Shown: positions 1 through 10,826, counted from the first letter of the stretch. The stretch: 64,000 nucleotides of DNA from Chinchilla lanigera (GCF_000276665.1 NW_004955423.1:7128034-7192033); one strand, 5' to 3'. Numbers and translations: made by a program. The notes: generated by a model not told the origin, from the letters alone.

Positions 1-929
1 CCCTAGAAAATGTGTACACAACAAGAAGCAACAAAGTCGAACTAAAAGACAGCTATTCTGAGGCTATTTAACTCTTCAGCACCTCTTATGACAATGTACT
101 TATTGAGTTAGACATTATTTGATCATCATGAAGTAATACTTTTTAAATCATTGTGAAGTAAATAAATTGGTTATCTGATTGCATACATCATCTTCTTGTG
201 AGTATTATTAACCTGAAATAATCTCCTTGAACTAATCACTACGGAGACTGACAAAATAAATTTTTACATTATAGGCTGAGGGATGGATTCTCAACACTGG
301 TAAATGCTTTTTGTGTGGTTTTCAGGTGGTCAACAAGGGATACATGTATTACCATTAAAACTTACAAGTTATAGTTAACCTGGATCATCTTATAAAAAAG
401 TGTACAGTGTCTTAAGAAAACAGACCTATTCTCCCTGCAAAATACAACTCAATACCCTGTACATTTTCTGTAAAACAAACTCTAAGAGGTGGAGAGAAGG
501 AAGACTAGCTGGGAACCTAGGGACCGAGAGACAACAACACAGTGTGGGTTCCCCAAGTTTTCTTTTTGCCTCATATACCACAGGCTCGGAAGTATGGAAG
601 AGGTGACCTAGAAAAAACCAAAGACTAATGCGTCCTCTTTCTAGCCAACAGATCAGGAGAGGAACACAACATGGCAGAGAACTTTCAGGCAATAATCACT
701 CTACCTTTAGCCAAATTCTACAATGAATGGGTTCAAGAGCAGAATGGAAGGGATGTGTGAAAAAAGCTTAGTGAACCAGAAGACAAAAGAAGTTACCCAC
801 TTTGAATAGCAGTAGGAAAATAAACAGAAAAAGAAAATAGCAACAAAGGGAGCTTCCAGGAACTGTGTTATAATGGAAGATCCAGTGTTGGAGTTAAGCA
901 TCTTTGAAGGCCAGGAGAAGAAAATAGGG

Positions 930-1870
930 CTAAAAAATACTCAAGGGAATGCTGGTTGAAAACTTGACACACTTGCCAAGAGATACAGACATATCAATTC
1001 AAGAAGCTGAATGAATTCCAAGTAAGATAAAAACCAAAAATATCTATCTAGGCCACGACACACCATAATTAAACTTCTGAAAAAAAATCTTGAAAGCAAC
1101 TAGAGAAAATGAAGTCTATTGAAGCAAAACTGGAATAACAGCATATTTCTCACTAGAAACCATGAAGTCACAGGAAGTGTACATTATTTCTTAAGTGCTG
1201 AAGTAAAAGAATCCCATATCCAGAGAAAATAACTTTCAGGAATGAATGAGAAAATACCTCATAAGGAAAAAAAATTACAAAAATTTATTACAAGTTAAAT
1301 TCTGCTAAGAGAGTGGCTGAAGAAAGCTCTCTAAGCAGAAAGCACAAAAAAAGAAACTTTAAAACATGAATAACAAAAATGTAAAGTAAAATATGGATAA
1401 ATACAATGAACCTCTTTTGAGTTTCTGAAAGCATATTTGACAGATAAAGCAAAAATTACAAGACTGTGTGATGTGGATTTTAATGTGTGTAAAGCATATA
1501 TTTAAGATGATTATATTGTAGATGGGGGAATAGAGGGATGTAAAGTGAAGGTGAGGTTTATCTACACTTCTATACTTTTACACTTCTCTTGACTTTGTTA
1601 AATGACAGCAACAAATTGACAAGTGATAGTTATATAATGAAATGCATAAAAATAAACTATAAAAAACCAATACAAAGATTTTAAACTCAAAACATGCTAA
1701 ACAGATAAATCAAAAGGTAATTGCAAAAAAATATAGAAAAAGAAAACAAATGCAAAACAAAACTCCCAAATAAAGCTTAAAAATACACTGAATGCATGAA
1801 AATGAAAATAAAATATATCAGATGTACAGTACAGAACTAAAATATAACTGGGGTAAATTTATCATACCAT
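930..1870 (+). repeat. Ancient L1/HAL1-type LINE remnant
   Basis: The stretch reads like a very old mammalian LINE. It contains a degraded 'CATCATAATTAAACT' motif and the region around 'CAGGAATGAATGAGAAAATACC' and 'GATGTGGATTTTAATG', which I recall from L1M/HAL1-type consensus sequences. No reading frame is open. Boundaries are approximate and the subfamily is from memory. It is followed by a second old L1 piece in the same orientation. Confidence 0.5.
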
Positions 1871-1879
1871 ATGCATACA

Positions 1880-2720
1880 CTAGAATAGTGCCCAATAATG
1901 AGAGACATACAAATAGCAAAAAAAACCCACAGCAAAATATGTTTAACATATCCTAGTCAATGGAGAACTGCAACTCAAAACCACAACATAGTAACTATTC
2001 ACACTGACTAGGATGGCTATAATTAAACAAAACCAACATTGCTGGAGGAATGTGAGATGGTACATGTATGACTGGAGACAGTTTGGGGACTTCTCAAAAA
2101 GTTAAATATAGACTCTGACTTGGCAATTCTACTCCTAGGTATACATGGGAAAAAAAAAAAAAAGCAGGTACTCAAGTAAATACTCACATTCAAAAGCTGA
2201 TAAAATCCAAACATCCATCAACAGATGAATGAATAACCTAATTTCAGTATATATTTACAGCAAAATATTTGACCTTAAAAAGGAATAAAGTACTCAGAAG
2301 TGTGGTAGTATACACCTATAACCTCATCTACTCAGAAGGCTGAGGCAGGGAGATCTCAAATTTGTTTCCTCCTGGGCAACTAAGTGAGGCCTGTCTCAAA
2401 ATAAAAACTAAAAAGGACTGAGGAATGTAGCTCATGGTACAGGGTCCCTGGGTTCTATACCCAGTACTGCAAAATCAAACAAAGGAACAAAGTATTGATA
2501 CAAGCTACTATATAAATGAACCTCAAGAATATTACATGAAAGAAGACAGACACTAAAGGCCACATGTTACACGAAATATCCAAAACTGTTAAATCCACAG
2601 AAACAGATTTGTGGTTGCCAGGGGATGAGAGAGGAGAAATCAGGAGCACCTGCTTAATGGTTATGAGGTTTCCTTTGGAGTGAAAATATTTTGGAACTAA
2701 ATACAAGTGAATTTATTAAA
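1880..2720 (+). repeat. Ancient L1 3' end, split by a B1-dID SINE
   Basis: The text includes hallmarks of the decayed ORF2 end and 3' region of old mammalian L1s: 'CATCCATCAACAGATGAATG' near 2211, 'AATGAACCTCAAGAATATTA' near 2516, and 'GTGGTTGCCAGGGGATGAG' near 2611. The element is interrupted at 2298-2487 by a B1-dID SINE, so that SINE is the younger insertion. There is no coding capacity. Confidence 0.7.
2298..2487 (+). repeat. B1-dID chimeric SINE
   Basis: The left half has a B1 (7SL-like) body with 'GGCTGAGGCAGGGAGATC' and ends in 'CTGTCTCAAAAT'. The right half, from about 2412, is tRNA/ID-like with 'TGTAGCTCA' (box A region) and 'GGGTTCTATACCCAGTAC' (box B region). This left-B1/right-ID layout recurs elsewhere in the window. 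It is diverged and sits inside an L1 remnant. Confidence 0.7.
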
Positions 2721-2756
2721 TGCCAGCAAATTATTCATTTTAAAATGGCTAATTTA

Positions 2757-2869
2757 GTCAGGCATGGTGTTCACACGTGTAATACCAGGACTCGGTAAGC
2801 TGAAGCAGGAAGACTCTGAGTTCAGGCCAGCCTAGCCTACACAGCAAGACACTGTCTCAAAAAACAAGA
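2757..2869 (+). repeat. B1 SINE (old)
   Basis: A diverged B1 starts near 'CAGGCATGGTGTTCACACG', passes through 'CAGGCCAGCCTAGCCTACAC' and ends in 'CTGTCTCAAAAAAC'. Confidence 0.75.
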
Positions 2870-3117
2870 AGGCTAATTTACATTATGTGAACTTCACTTA
2901 AAAAAAATTCACAAAAACAAAGTACAAAATATTTAGATCCTTTACTATGGCCTCATATTAATAACAGTAACATTTAAAATGTTTAAGAAACACTGGACAG
3001 TTTATAAAACTCATTTATTCTTACTTTAACTCTTTGGATGTGTCCATATATAAGGACTTGTTCTAGGACCCTGTAGATATGTATTTTACATATACATTAC
3101 ACTTGCATGCTAAGTAT

Positions 3118-3657
3118 ATGAGGTGCGATTAAAAAATAAGGTGACTGCTTAAATTTAGAAAGTTATTACAGTGAAAGACACTGTCATCCCTTTCGAAATA
3201 ATCCCCTTAACTTTACATATTTGTACTGCATCATTCTTGCCCCTTTCTGAAGCAATTCTGGTAGTAACACTTTCATGAGTGTCTTGAGTTGTGCTGTCAT
3301 AGCTGCAGTGACGTCCTGAATCAATTAAAATGTTTACCCTTCCTGGTTATTCTGATTTCAAGGCAGAGCCAGTACTCACACAATAGCATCTGGTAATAAA
3401 GTGGATAAAGACACACCATAATGTTTTCAAAAGACTGCATTCTGACAGATGGCCCTCGGAAGCAGCACTCACTGGGACTCTTGATCACTTTATTAAGGTA
3501 CTCATGGAAGAGGACTTGTAGAGCTGCTTCAGAAAGTGGCAAGAGCAATGGGATAGGTGTGTGAAGCAATGGAGAGTATTCTGAGGGCGGTTAATGGCCA
3601 TGGGTCTTTAATAAATTTTTAAATGTAAATATTTCACTGTACATTTTGATCACACCT
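3118..3657. mobile_element. Mariner-derived DNA transposon with inverted C-terminal arms
   Basis: The left end 'AGGTGCGATTAAAA' is matched in inverted form by the right end, whose reverse complement reads 'AGGTGTGATCAAAA'. Both ends also carry a decayed mariner transposase C-terminus. On the minus strand near 3180-3260 the text translates to CFRKGQE followed later by GDYFERDD. On the plus strand at 3524-3595 it translates to SCFRKWQEQWDRCVKQW and then a VF-stop-G remnant. Mariner transposases typically end in a CF.KWQ.RW.KC....G.YFEGD-like segment. Two 3' ends facing outward is not the layout of a simple mariner copy. It could be a palindromic non-autonomous derivative or two nested insertions. 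It is broken and non-coding. Confidence 0.6.
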
Positions 3658-3999
3658 AACATTAATTCCTAATATTAATAAAAACATGTTACAAAATAAA
3701 AACCAAATTTTACTGCCAAAATTAATCTGACTGATAAAACAGCACTGAAAATGTATGTGTTAGGTAAGAATATTAAAGTAGTTGTTAAATATCAATCCAA
3801 TAATTTCCAATATAATTGTTTTCTTTCTGTTGCTAATGTTCCTAAATTAAAATACGAGTTATAGTCTATTTAATGTACTTACCAAACTTAATGACAGCTT
3901 TTATAGTTATTTGTAACATAAATTAAATTCTTATATAAGTTACAACATTCTTTTAGTAACCTAGGAAATTTAATACTGATCTAAACAAAATAATGTAAC

Positions 4000-4225
4000 T
4001 GACAATAGCTAAAAGTAAATTCTCAGTTTTAAGTGTTTTACATGCATATGTTCTTTGCCATTATGTTTAAGCATTTTATTTACATCATCTTAGGTTTTGA
4101 TCCATTTAGATTAGGAAAATGAGTGAGTTTCAAGGAGGGTAAGCGATCAACAGCAGATTACTGATGCCAGGAAAGCATTCGAGGGTGAATCTGACTCCAA
4201 AGTCTGTGTTCTCTATTGTACTGAT
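4000..4225 (+). repeat. MIR-like ancient SINE
   Basis: The stretch keeps the MIR-type order: a 'TTACATCATCTTAGG'-like segment, then 'AGGAAAATGAGTGAG', then 'GAATCTGACTCCAAAGTC'. It is strongly diverged and the borders are approximate. Confidence 0.5.
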
Positions 4226-4605
4226 TGCCTGAGGTTTAGGATCTTTGCATACTGAATTAGAAGGGAGTAGAGCCTCACAGTTAAATGCTGTATGAAAACA
4301 TTACTACCTATTTTTCCTGTTAAGCATCTTAAAATTCTTTTTGAAATATCTTATTTTGGGATTGCAAGGGCATTTTGCAATTGTTTCTGTAACATTCTCA
4401 GGAAACAGACATGGTACATAACATGCTACAGTTAGTAAAACAGAAGGACAAAGAAGACCGTTGTATGTGTCAAAAAGCAAAACATACTATTTTTGCAATT
4501 TCCTGTGCACACATAATTATTTCAAAACTTGAAAGATTTTCTTAAAAATCACAGTGAAAAGCAAAATAATTTTTGAAATTATATCATCCCCCAAATTCAT
4601 AATAG

Positions 4606-4695
4606 TTTTGTTTTTTTTTCCGGTACCGGGAATCGAACTCACGACCTTGCGCTTGCGAGGCAAGCACTGTGCTGCTGAGCTAAATCCCCAGCCCT
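4606..4695 (-). repeat. ID-type tRNA-derived SINE
   Basis: This is a minus-strand copy. It reads a T run (the tail), then 'CCGGTACCGGGAATCGAACT', then 'GAGCTAAATCCCCAGCCC'. The reversed box B (GGTTCGAGTC type) and box A (TAGCTCAGC) are recognisable. The flanks share a degenerate 'TCATAATAGT/TCATAATTGT' direct repeat, which fits a target-site duplication. The copy is young. Confidence 0.9.
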
Positions 4696-4699
4696 CATA

Positions 4700-5589
4700 A
4701 TTGTATAATATTCTAAGTAGTACTCTTGAACAAGAGGGAAAAAATGCAAAAATTTTCTTCACTTACTGGTTAATAAATGGATAGTGAAGACTGCAGTAGG
4801 TCTAATGACCTTATTTTTCCTGTGAGAGTACCAGCCTAAGTACATGTACAAGATGTATTAATAAAATCACAAAATGAAACCTCTCCCAAATTATACGTTA
4901 GAAAAATGCCAATCTGCCTTGATTTCACTGTATTCAATGTAATACAGGTGTAAGACCAGAATCAGATTTGCCATCATCTATCTTCTGAGGACAGTGTTTC
5001 CAGGAGAAGATTATATTCACCCATGACCATTCCCCTTGCTTTTTAACTTTAGCTGCCATTAATGCTTGCACCAAGTATTTGTCTTTAAAATATAAAATAT
5101 TATAGTTAAAATTCGCAGGTGCTGACTTAAGGCCTCATTCTTTCCATACTTCAATTACCTGAATACTCTGATATAAACTGGGGGGTCCAATTAATCTGCT
5201 ATTTCTTTTTCTTCAGCTTTACCAAGGCATTGTGTCTCAAATCATCCTTTCCCTTTTTAAAAAACTTCTTAGATGAACTGTTCTATTTCCAATTTCCATC
5301 TTGTACAAAAATGAATAAATGCCATTGTAATAAATGTCATGAGAACAAAATACTTCTAGATCCAAGAAATGGGGGAAACTGTTCTGCAAAATACCCTAGA
5401 TAAATTAAGGCTCAAAACGATGGGGCTGGCTTTCAAAATCAGAGATGGATAATGAGGAAAGGCATAAAAGCCTGGGTAGTTGCACAAACTGAAAAATAAG
5501 AAAATACTAGAATTTTAAAATAAAATTATTTAACAACAGTAATGTGAAGCAGGTGCAAAAACACCTATAACAATTTTAGTCTATGTTGA
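4700..5589. other. No recognisable feature
   Basis: This is AT-rich DNA with no repeat family, RNA gene or convincing coding stretch that I can name. Confidence 0.5.
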
Positions 5590-5765
5590 TAAATACTATG
5601 ATCAGAATAGCAACTTCTAATTATTGGGCTTTACCAGGACCGGGAACAATGCTACATTTAACTCTTTTAATTCTTATAAGAATTGTTAAAATTAAAGGGA
5701 TTACCTATAGAATCCTTATAAAGTCAGAATTGAAATCTTGATCTTTCTGATACTTAGGCCTACAT
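5590..5765 (+). repeat. MIR-like ancient SINE
   Basis: Diverged text of MIR type: 'ATTGGGCTTTACCAGGACCG', then 'TTTAATTCTTATAAGAATTG', then a 'GAATTGAAATCTTGAT' segment. The assignment rests on the overall order of motifs. Confidence 0.4.
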
Positions 5766-5787
5766 TTCTAACTAAAATGCAGAAGTT

Positions 5788-5898
5788 GGGGCTGGGGATT
5801 TAGCTCAGTGGCAAAAAGCACCTGCCTGGCAAGCGCAAGGTCGTGAGTTCGGTTCCTGGTACCAGAGAAAAACCAAAAAAAAAAAAAAAAGAAGTATT
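5788..5898 (+). repeat. ID-type SINE with perfect 15-bp target duplication
   Basis: It starts GGGCTGGGGATTTAGCTCAG, carries box B-like 'GAGTTCGGTTCCTGG', ends 'GGTACCAGAGAAAAACC' and has an A tail. It is flanked by identical 15-bp repeats TAAAATGCAGAAGTT at 5773-5787 and 5898-5912 (sharing the edge base). This is a clean L1-style retroposition and defines the exact ends of the family. Confidence 0.95.
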
Positions 5899-5998
5899 AA
5901 AATGCAGAAGTTACTGTCATAAGTCACAGGAAGAAACAGTTCCTAAGAAATTGGTCTTTAATTACACAAAGATAGTATGTGTCATTTCAGATATACAT

Positions 5999-6353
5999 TA
6001 AAACCTAGAGGACATCCAGAATGTGCATGAGCTGGACTGACCACACCACACAAAGAACTGGTAGAAAATCCAAAAGAGGACTAAAAATATCTTTAAATAT
6101 CTGAAAAAACTTATTGTGAAAAGGAGCCTCAAGGTAGACTGTGGCTCAACACACAATGGGCTTTGTAAGTCATTAGGCTCCGGAGATTCTCTCAGAGGCT
6201 GTATGAGGACCTGGCAAGAAGTATCTAGAGTGGACTTCTGCACTGATGAGAGCTCAACCAAGGAACCCCGGGGATACATAACCACTAAATTCCTAATTCC
6301 TAAAGTCTCCTTTATCAGTACATACTTAAACTACACAGTGAGACCCTATTGCA
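5999..6353. other. Unassigned, somewhat GC-richer block
   Basis: This moderately GC-richer DNA holds overlapping short ORFs on both strands and no domain I recognise. Its last bases 'CAGTGAGACCCTATTGC' followed by A residues resemble the 3' end of a B1-like SINE. It may be an old retroposed sequence, but I cannot name the source. Confidence 0.3.
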
Positions 6354-6368
6354 AAAAATAACAAGGCA

Positions 6369-6856
6369 GGCAAAAAAAATCCAAAAAACCCCATATATAA
6401 AAAAGGATAGCTGGGATAACTGTACTGTGGATGTCTGGTGGTTTACTGAAAGGAATAGTTAATGTTTAATTTTTTTTTAATTTTGCCCAATTTTGCATGT
6501 TTATATCTGGTAATCTGAGCAAGTGATTCGAAGACAACAACATGCAACATAACAACCACTGGTGAATTCCTATCACCTTGTCTAGTGAAACTCTGTATCG
6601 TCTCTAATGTTTTTAATTATTGTTTTTTTAATTATTTTTTAATTCTCTTTAATGGTTTGGTCAATCTTGCATTCTTACATCTGGTAATCTGAGCAACTTC
6701 ACTGAAGATAACAATATGAAATATAACCACTGCTAATTCCTATCATTTTGTTTTGAAACCCTGTATCATTTTTTACGTTTCTGCTTTGTTTTTGTCTATG
6801 ATGCTGGTATTTCGCTATTTTTTTTTTTTTAAGCTATTCTCTTAAAAAAAAAAAAA
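6369..6856 (+). repeat. Unclassified AT-rich retroposon family, two-unit copy (copy 1)
   Basis: The recognisable body starts near 6402 with 'AAGGATAGCTGGGATAACTG'. It contains two related units of about 175 bp: the landmark 'ATCTGGTAATCTGAGCAA' occurs near 6504 and again near 6678. Each is followed by a degraded ACAACCACTG, CCTATCA and CCCTGTATC series. The copy ends in an A run at about 6844-6856. The same text recurs at 13.2, 15.5, 30.0, 44.9 and 62.7 kb. A 15-bp direct repeat AAAAATAACAAGGCA occurs at 6354-6368 and 7069-7083, enclosing this copy and the adjoining B1-dID. The family identity is unknown to me; an L1 3' UTR or a non-autonomous retroposon are possible. Confidence 0.7.
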
Positions 6857-7050
6857 AGTGTGGTGCTCATGCCTGTACTCATGCCTGCAGTCCTAGCACT
6901 CTGGGAAGCTGAGGTAGAAGGATTGAAAGTTTGAGCTCAGGGTGGGCAACTTATCAAGACCCTTGTTTCAAAATAAATTTCTGAAGAGGCCAGTGGATAT
7001 AGCTCAGTTCGGAGGCTCTGGGTTCAATCCCCGGTACTAGGGAAACTTAA
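6857..7050 (+). repeat. B1-dID chimeric SINE
   Basis: The B1 left half ('TCCTAGCACTCTGGGAAGCT' to 'TTTCAAAATAAATT') is followed by an ID-like right half ('GATATAGCTCAG', 'GGGTTCAATCCCCGGTAC'). It abuts the A tail of the preceding retroposon copy. Confidence 0.8.
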
Positions 7051-7084
7051 AAGATAACTAATCACTTCAAAAATAACAAGGCAT

Positions 7085-7785
7085 GTTAGCAAAATGACAA
7101 GTTTGCAAAAAAAGTTGTATTTCTGAAACAAAAAATAATTAGCGATATTATTTAGATTTTTACAAATCTTTTTAAATGTCTGGCTCAATACAAAACAACC
7201 AGATTCTCACACTTGCCTCTTCATTCAAAATATTGCCACTTATTATTTGGGTTTAAGTTTATGAAGAAAACTAGATTCTTACAAATACAATTGGAAAAAG
7301 ATGTATTTAATAACCTTTAAGATCACTGGGGTTATTCTTTTCTGACACTATACTAAAATTCAATATGTATTAATTTCTTAAAAGGTACTTGCAATGTGAC
7401 AGAAAATCATATTAATGAAAATATATTGTTCATACTCATATCAACAAACACAGAATGTTATATTGATCTACTTTACAATGCCATCAGAAAAGTATAGGTT
7501 CATGGAGTTATACAAAACGTTAATACATTTAATTATACAACTTGAGGAATCACAGTTAGTATATCACTGCCAATCTCATCAAAAAAGTCTTAAGTTTTGG
7601 GAAGCTGTCATGTTCATGGTGGCAAACAGAAGTTTCTTTTAAATTTTATAATTGGCAACTAATACTGTGAGTTATTTTGCTTAAAGTGACAAGCTCACTG
7701 TTCATTTTTGAGAAAATATCTGCCAACTACCCAAGAGTCAGAATAAACATAGTTTTTCTGTTGGTTATTCTTTCAAATAAAATTT
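7085..7785. other. No recognisable feature
   Basis: This is AT-rich sequence. Its short plus-strand ORFs show no domain or family resemblance. Confidence 0.5.
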
Positions 7786-7789
7786 GTGT

Positions 7790-8630
7790 TCTCAATATAG
7801 TAAAAATGACCATACCTCCAAAACTGATATACAGATTTAACACAATCCCTATCAAAATACCAAGAGCATTCCTCTCAGAACTACAGAAAACAATCCAAAG
7901 ATTCATATGTATTGCTAAGAAACTCAGAATAGCTAAGCAGTCCTGAATAATAACAGTAGAGAGGCATCAAAATCCTGGACTTGAAGTTATACTACAAAGC
8001 AACAGTGATAAAAACAGCATGGTACTGGTACAAAAACAGACATGTAGATTAATGGAATAGAACAGAGGATGCAGAAACAACCCCAGGAACATTCAGCTAT
8101 CTGATCTTTTGACAAAGGGGCCAAAAACACACACTGGAGGAAAGATGGCCTCTTTAATAAATGGTGGTGGGAAAACTGGCTATCCACATGGAGACTGAAT
8201 TTAGATCTGTAACTCAGCATGTACTAAACATCAAAATGGATCAAAGATTTAAATGTTAAACAGAAACACAAACTGCTAGAAGACAAAACAGGTAAAATTC
8301 TTGAAGACAAATGCATAGGGAAGGACTGTCTGAACAGAATCCCAACTGCACAAGAAATAACATCAAGAATCAACAAATGGAATTATATTAAATTAAAAAG
8401 CTTCTACACAGCAAAGGAAACAACCAACAGAGTGAAGAGACAACCTACAAAATGGGAAAAATTTTTGCCAGCTACTCTTTGTATAGAAGACTAATATCTA
8501 GAGTATAAAAATAACTCAAAAATACCAGATTCTCCCTAATAAAAGACCCAAGCAATAGGCAAGTGAATAAACACTTCTCAGAAGAAGCACAAATGGCCAA
8601 TAAATATACAAAAAGTGTTCAATATCACAA
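7790..8630 (+). repeat. L1 ORF2 C-terminal fragment (dead)
   Basis: The 5' part translates to a typical end of the L1 reverse-transcriptase region: [20 protein letters not shown], then stop codons. Downstream the DNA keeps L1 ORF2 landmarks ('GGTACTGGTACAAAAACAGA', 'TCTTTGACAAAGG'-like text, 'AAAAAGCTTCTACACAGCAA'). The element is truncated at both ends, shifted and stopped, so it is not functional. It resembles rodent L1 in sequence and is younger than the L1 remnants at the left end. Confidence 0.9.
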
Positions 8631-8659
8631 AACGTAAGAAAAAGAGTATCAATTCTTAG

Positions 8660-8805
8660 AGTTCCTGCACCATTATAACACTGTCACCTGGACACTAAAT
8701 TCTTAGACCCTGAGTTAAAGTGAAAAGGCAGTAATCTATATTTTAATGAACACCCCAACTAATTCTGGTGCACTGTCATATTGAAAACCTCTGCTGTAGA
8801 GTACA
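8660..8805 (+). repeat. MER5-like hAT fragment
   Basis: The end 'AATTCTGGTGCACTGTCATA' then 'TTGAAAACCTCTGCT' resembles the MER5-type right end (GATGCAC...TTTGAGAACCACTG), and 'ATAACACTGTCACCTGG' its left part. It is strongly diverged. Confidence 0.4.
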
Positions 8806-8951
8806 ATGTGCATCAAACTCCAGTGAAATAACAGGAAATTTTCAGCACTGCTAATTCTAATTTTCAAACAGATGTTGGATTAGGTTTTGGGTAATGATTT
8901 CCAAGCCCAGCTGGAGTTGAGTACTAGTTACTCCTTATTCTTTTTACTTAC

Positions 8952-9114
8952 TAGTGAATGGAGCACCAGGTGCAGTTGTTGAAGTGCGAAAATAATTTAG
9001 CTTTGTAGGCAGTGCTGGCATTTCTTTCCTGATTTTGAAAATGCTTTGAACTTCTTGGTTATGGTATTTATTCCAGCAATCAAAGTACATATATTTTAAT
9101 AGTAGCCTGGACTT
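8952..9114 (-). other. Candidate exon or pseudo-exon, minus strand
   Basis: Read on the minus strand, 163 bases are open between a pyrimidine-rich acceptor ('TTTCCTCAACTCTTAGCAG', just above 9114) and a consensus donor GTAAGT (8951-8946). The open frame is closed by an in-frame TAG just before the acceptor AG and by an in-frame TAA just after the donor, as for a bounded exon. The product would include 'KYMYFDCWNKYHNQEVQ' and 'SIFKIRKEMPALPTK'. I do not recognise the protein. Chance is possible: a 57-codon gap is not rare and splice-like motifs are common. No start codon or partner exon is established. Confidence 0.3.
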
Positions 9115-9549
9115 CTGCTAAGAGTTGAGGAAATCTCTGAATCTTCCTGCCAGTTTAATATCAAAATTAGTATTTTAGCTGGATGGGTTACAAAGTTTAC
9201 ATATAACTGAATCCCTTCTGTTTTATTTTTTTGCCAATGTCTGCATTTTAACAATTTTAAATGTCTTCCCACAATAATTTCCTTTATATCTTCTTCATAT
9301 TTCCCATGTTATTACATCTTTTACTTTAGGAGAAAAAATGCCAGCAGAAATTTATTTTAGCTAAATGAAATAACTATGTGCTGTGTGAGTACAGACTCAT
9401 TACGCTTTCAGAAACATTCTAAAGACATAGCAGTAAGAATGAGGCAATTATGTGTTATACCTGTTTTTAAATCTCTTATCCTGAACTTAATATGAATACT
9501 TAATACTGGACAACATGGCCCAAAACACTTCAAATATTCATTAATAAAG

Positions 9550-10310
9550 ACATTGTAGTCTTACCAAAACCAACATATATATTTTCTCTAGACCAAAAGC
9601 TGATGGTTTCAAAATCTTGCTTTGACGCTCTGCTCATTTTTAACTTCATATTCTACCTTCCTGAACTCATTCACTTTTTGACATCAGCTGATACTTTTGT
9701 GTTGTGACTCGTAAATTTCTATCTTCTAGTTCGGAAATTCCAGTTCAGAACTTTCTCCTGAAATGTAATTTTCAATGATCAATATATTACCACTTAGATG
9801 CTCCATGAGTACTTAAAGCTTACTTTATTTAAAACTGGTAATTCAAGTTTTCCCCCCAACTAACATTGTAGAGTCTGAGTTACATTGATAGCCTATTTTT
9901 CATTTGCTCTTGAACCTAGATGTTTTCCCATGACCTCATTCTCCATTAAAATGCCTTTTTGACATTTCTGGAAATTGTCTAGAGATGCCTCATGTGTTTT
10001 TAAAAAAGGAAAAGCAGAATTCTTTCTATACTCTGGCATATGCCCTGGTTTCCACAGGGCAATCCTATACAATCCAACATGATTATTTCTCCTGTTGCCC
10101 CAAGAGGAAATTTCAGTAAATACTGTATCCTCTGTGGTACCAAAATACATACTACGTTCCATGTGGTCCCATATGTCTCCTGATAGAATAGTTCTATCAC
10201 TTGAGAACCTGCTTTGTATGCCTGTTTGAAGAGATGGTTTACTATATACCAACTATTTCTGCATTCTCTCTCATAGTGTGGGCTTATTCCTAGGAAACAA
10301 CCGCCCATCC
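9550..10310 (-). pseudogene. Decayed coding-like traces, unassigned
   Basis: A minus-strand ORF of 119 codons lies at 10252-9893. It sits downstream of an acceptor-like 'TTGTTTCCTAG' near 10291-10281. Further down, a second acceptor-like 'AAAATTACATTTCAG' (near 9765) is followed by frame-shifted fragments such as SSELEF and LEDRNLRVTTQKYQLMSKSE, whose composition resembles a coiled coil. All frames carry stops. No family is recognised. It could be an old processed or unitary pseudogene, or unrelated noise in a repeat-poor stretch. Confidence 0.25.
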
Positions 10311-10529
10311 AAAAATCAAATTTTTTTTATCAAGAATCATGAATCTAGGTAGGGTCATCCAACTAGTGTTTGGCACTATAGTGAAACTATTACGCTTCTC
10401 CACCTGCCCTTTCTATATCTACCAGCAGTATGCAAGACTATGAAGTCTTGAGGGAAATGGCAAAGTCAGAGAAGGGAAGGAGCCCAATACCTCTCATCAC
10501 TGTATCAAAAACCATCTGCCAACCAGGAA

Positions 10530-10700
10530 CAATGTCACTGGTACTTGAATATCTCATATAAGCAAAATCATACAATGTTTAAGCTCCTGTGTCTGATTTA
10601 TTTCACTTAACATTATGGTCTCACAGTGTATCCACTTTCCTAAAAATGACTCAGGTTTATCTTGCTTTATGTCAGACTCGGACTGTATTTTGAGGTAAGA
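10530..10700 (-). repeat. Old L1 3'-end fragment, minus strand
   Basis: The plus-strand text 'GTCTGATTTATTTCACTTAA' and 'CATTATGGTCTCACAGTGTA' is the reversed form of the well-known old L1 segment (TTAAGTGAAATAAGCCAGACAC type). It is short and diverged. Confidence 0.55.
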
Positions 10701-10826
10701 AGATATAAAATACCTAGATAGGTCAGTTATAAGCAACAAGATTAAAGGAGTAATAAAAAGTTTCCCCACAAACAAAAGTCGAGGACTACTGGACACAAAT
10801 GACGCTGAATTTTACCAGAAGTTTTC

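Noticed and set aside
4606..4695. tRNA gene, suggested by box A and box B motifs
   Set aside because: It is an ID SINE: A-rich tail, target duplication, many copies and no proper acceptor stem.
7677..7946. Independent small gene
   Set aside because: Its C-terminal part is the L1 reverse-transcriptase tail ([18 protein letters not shown]); it is part of a dead L1.
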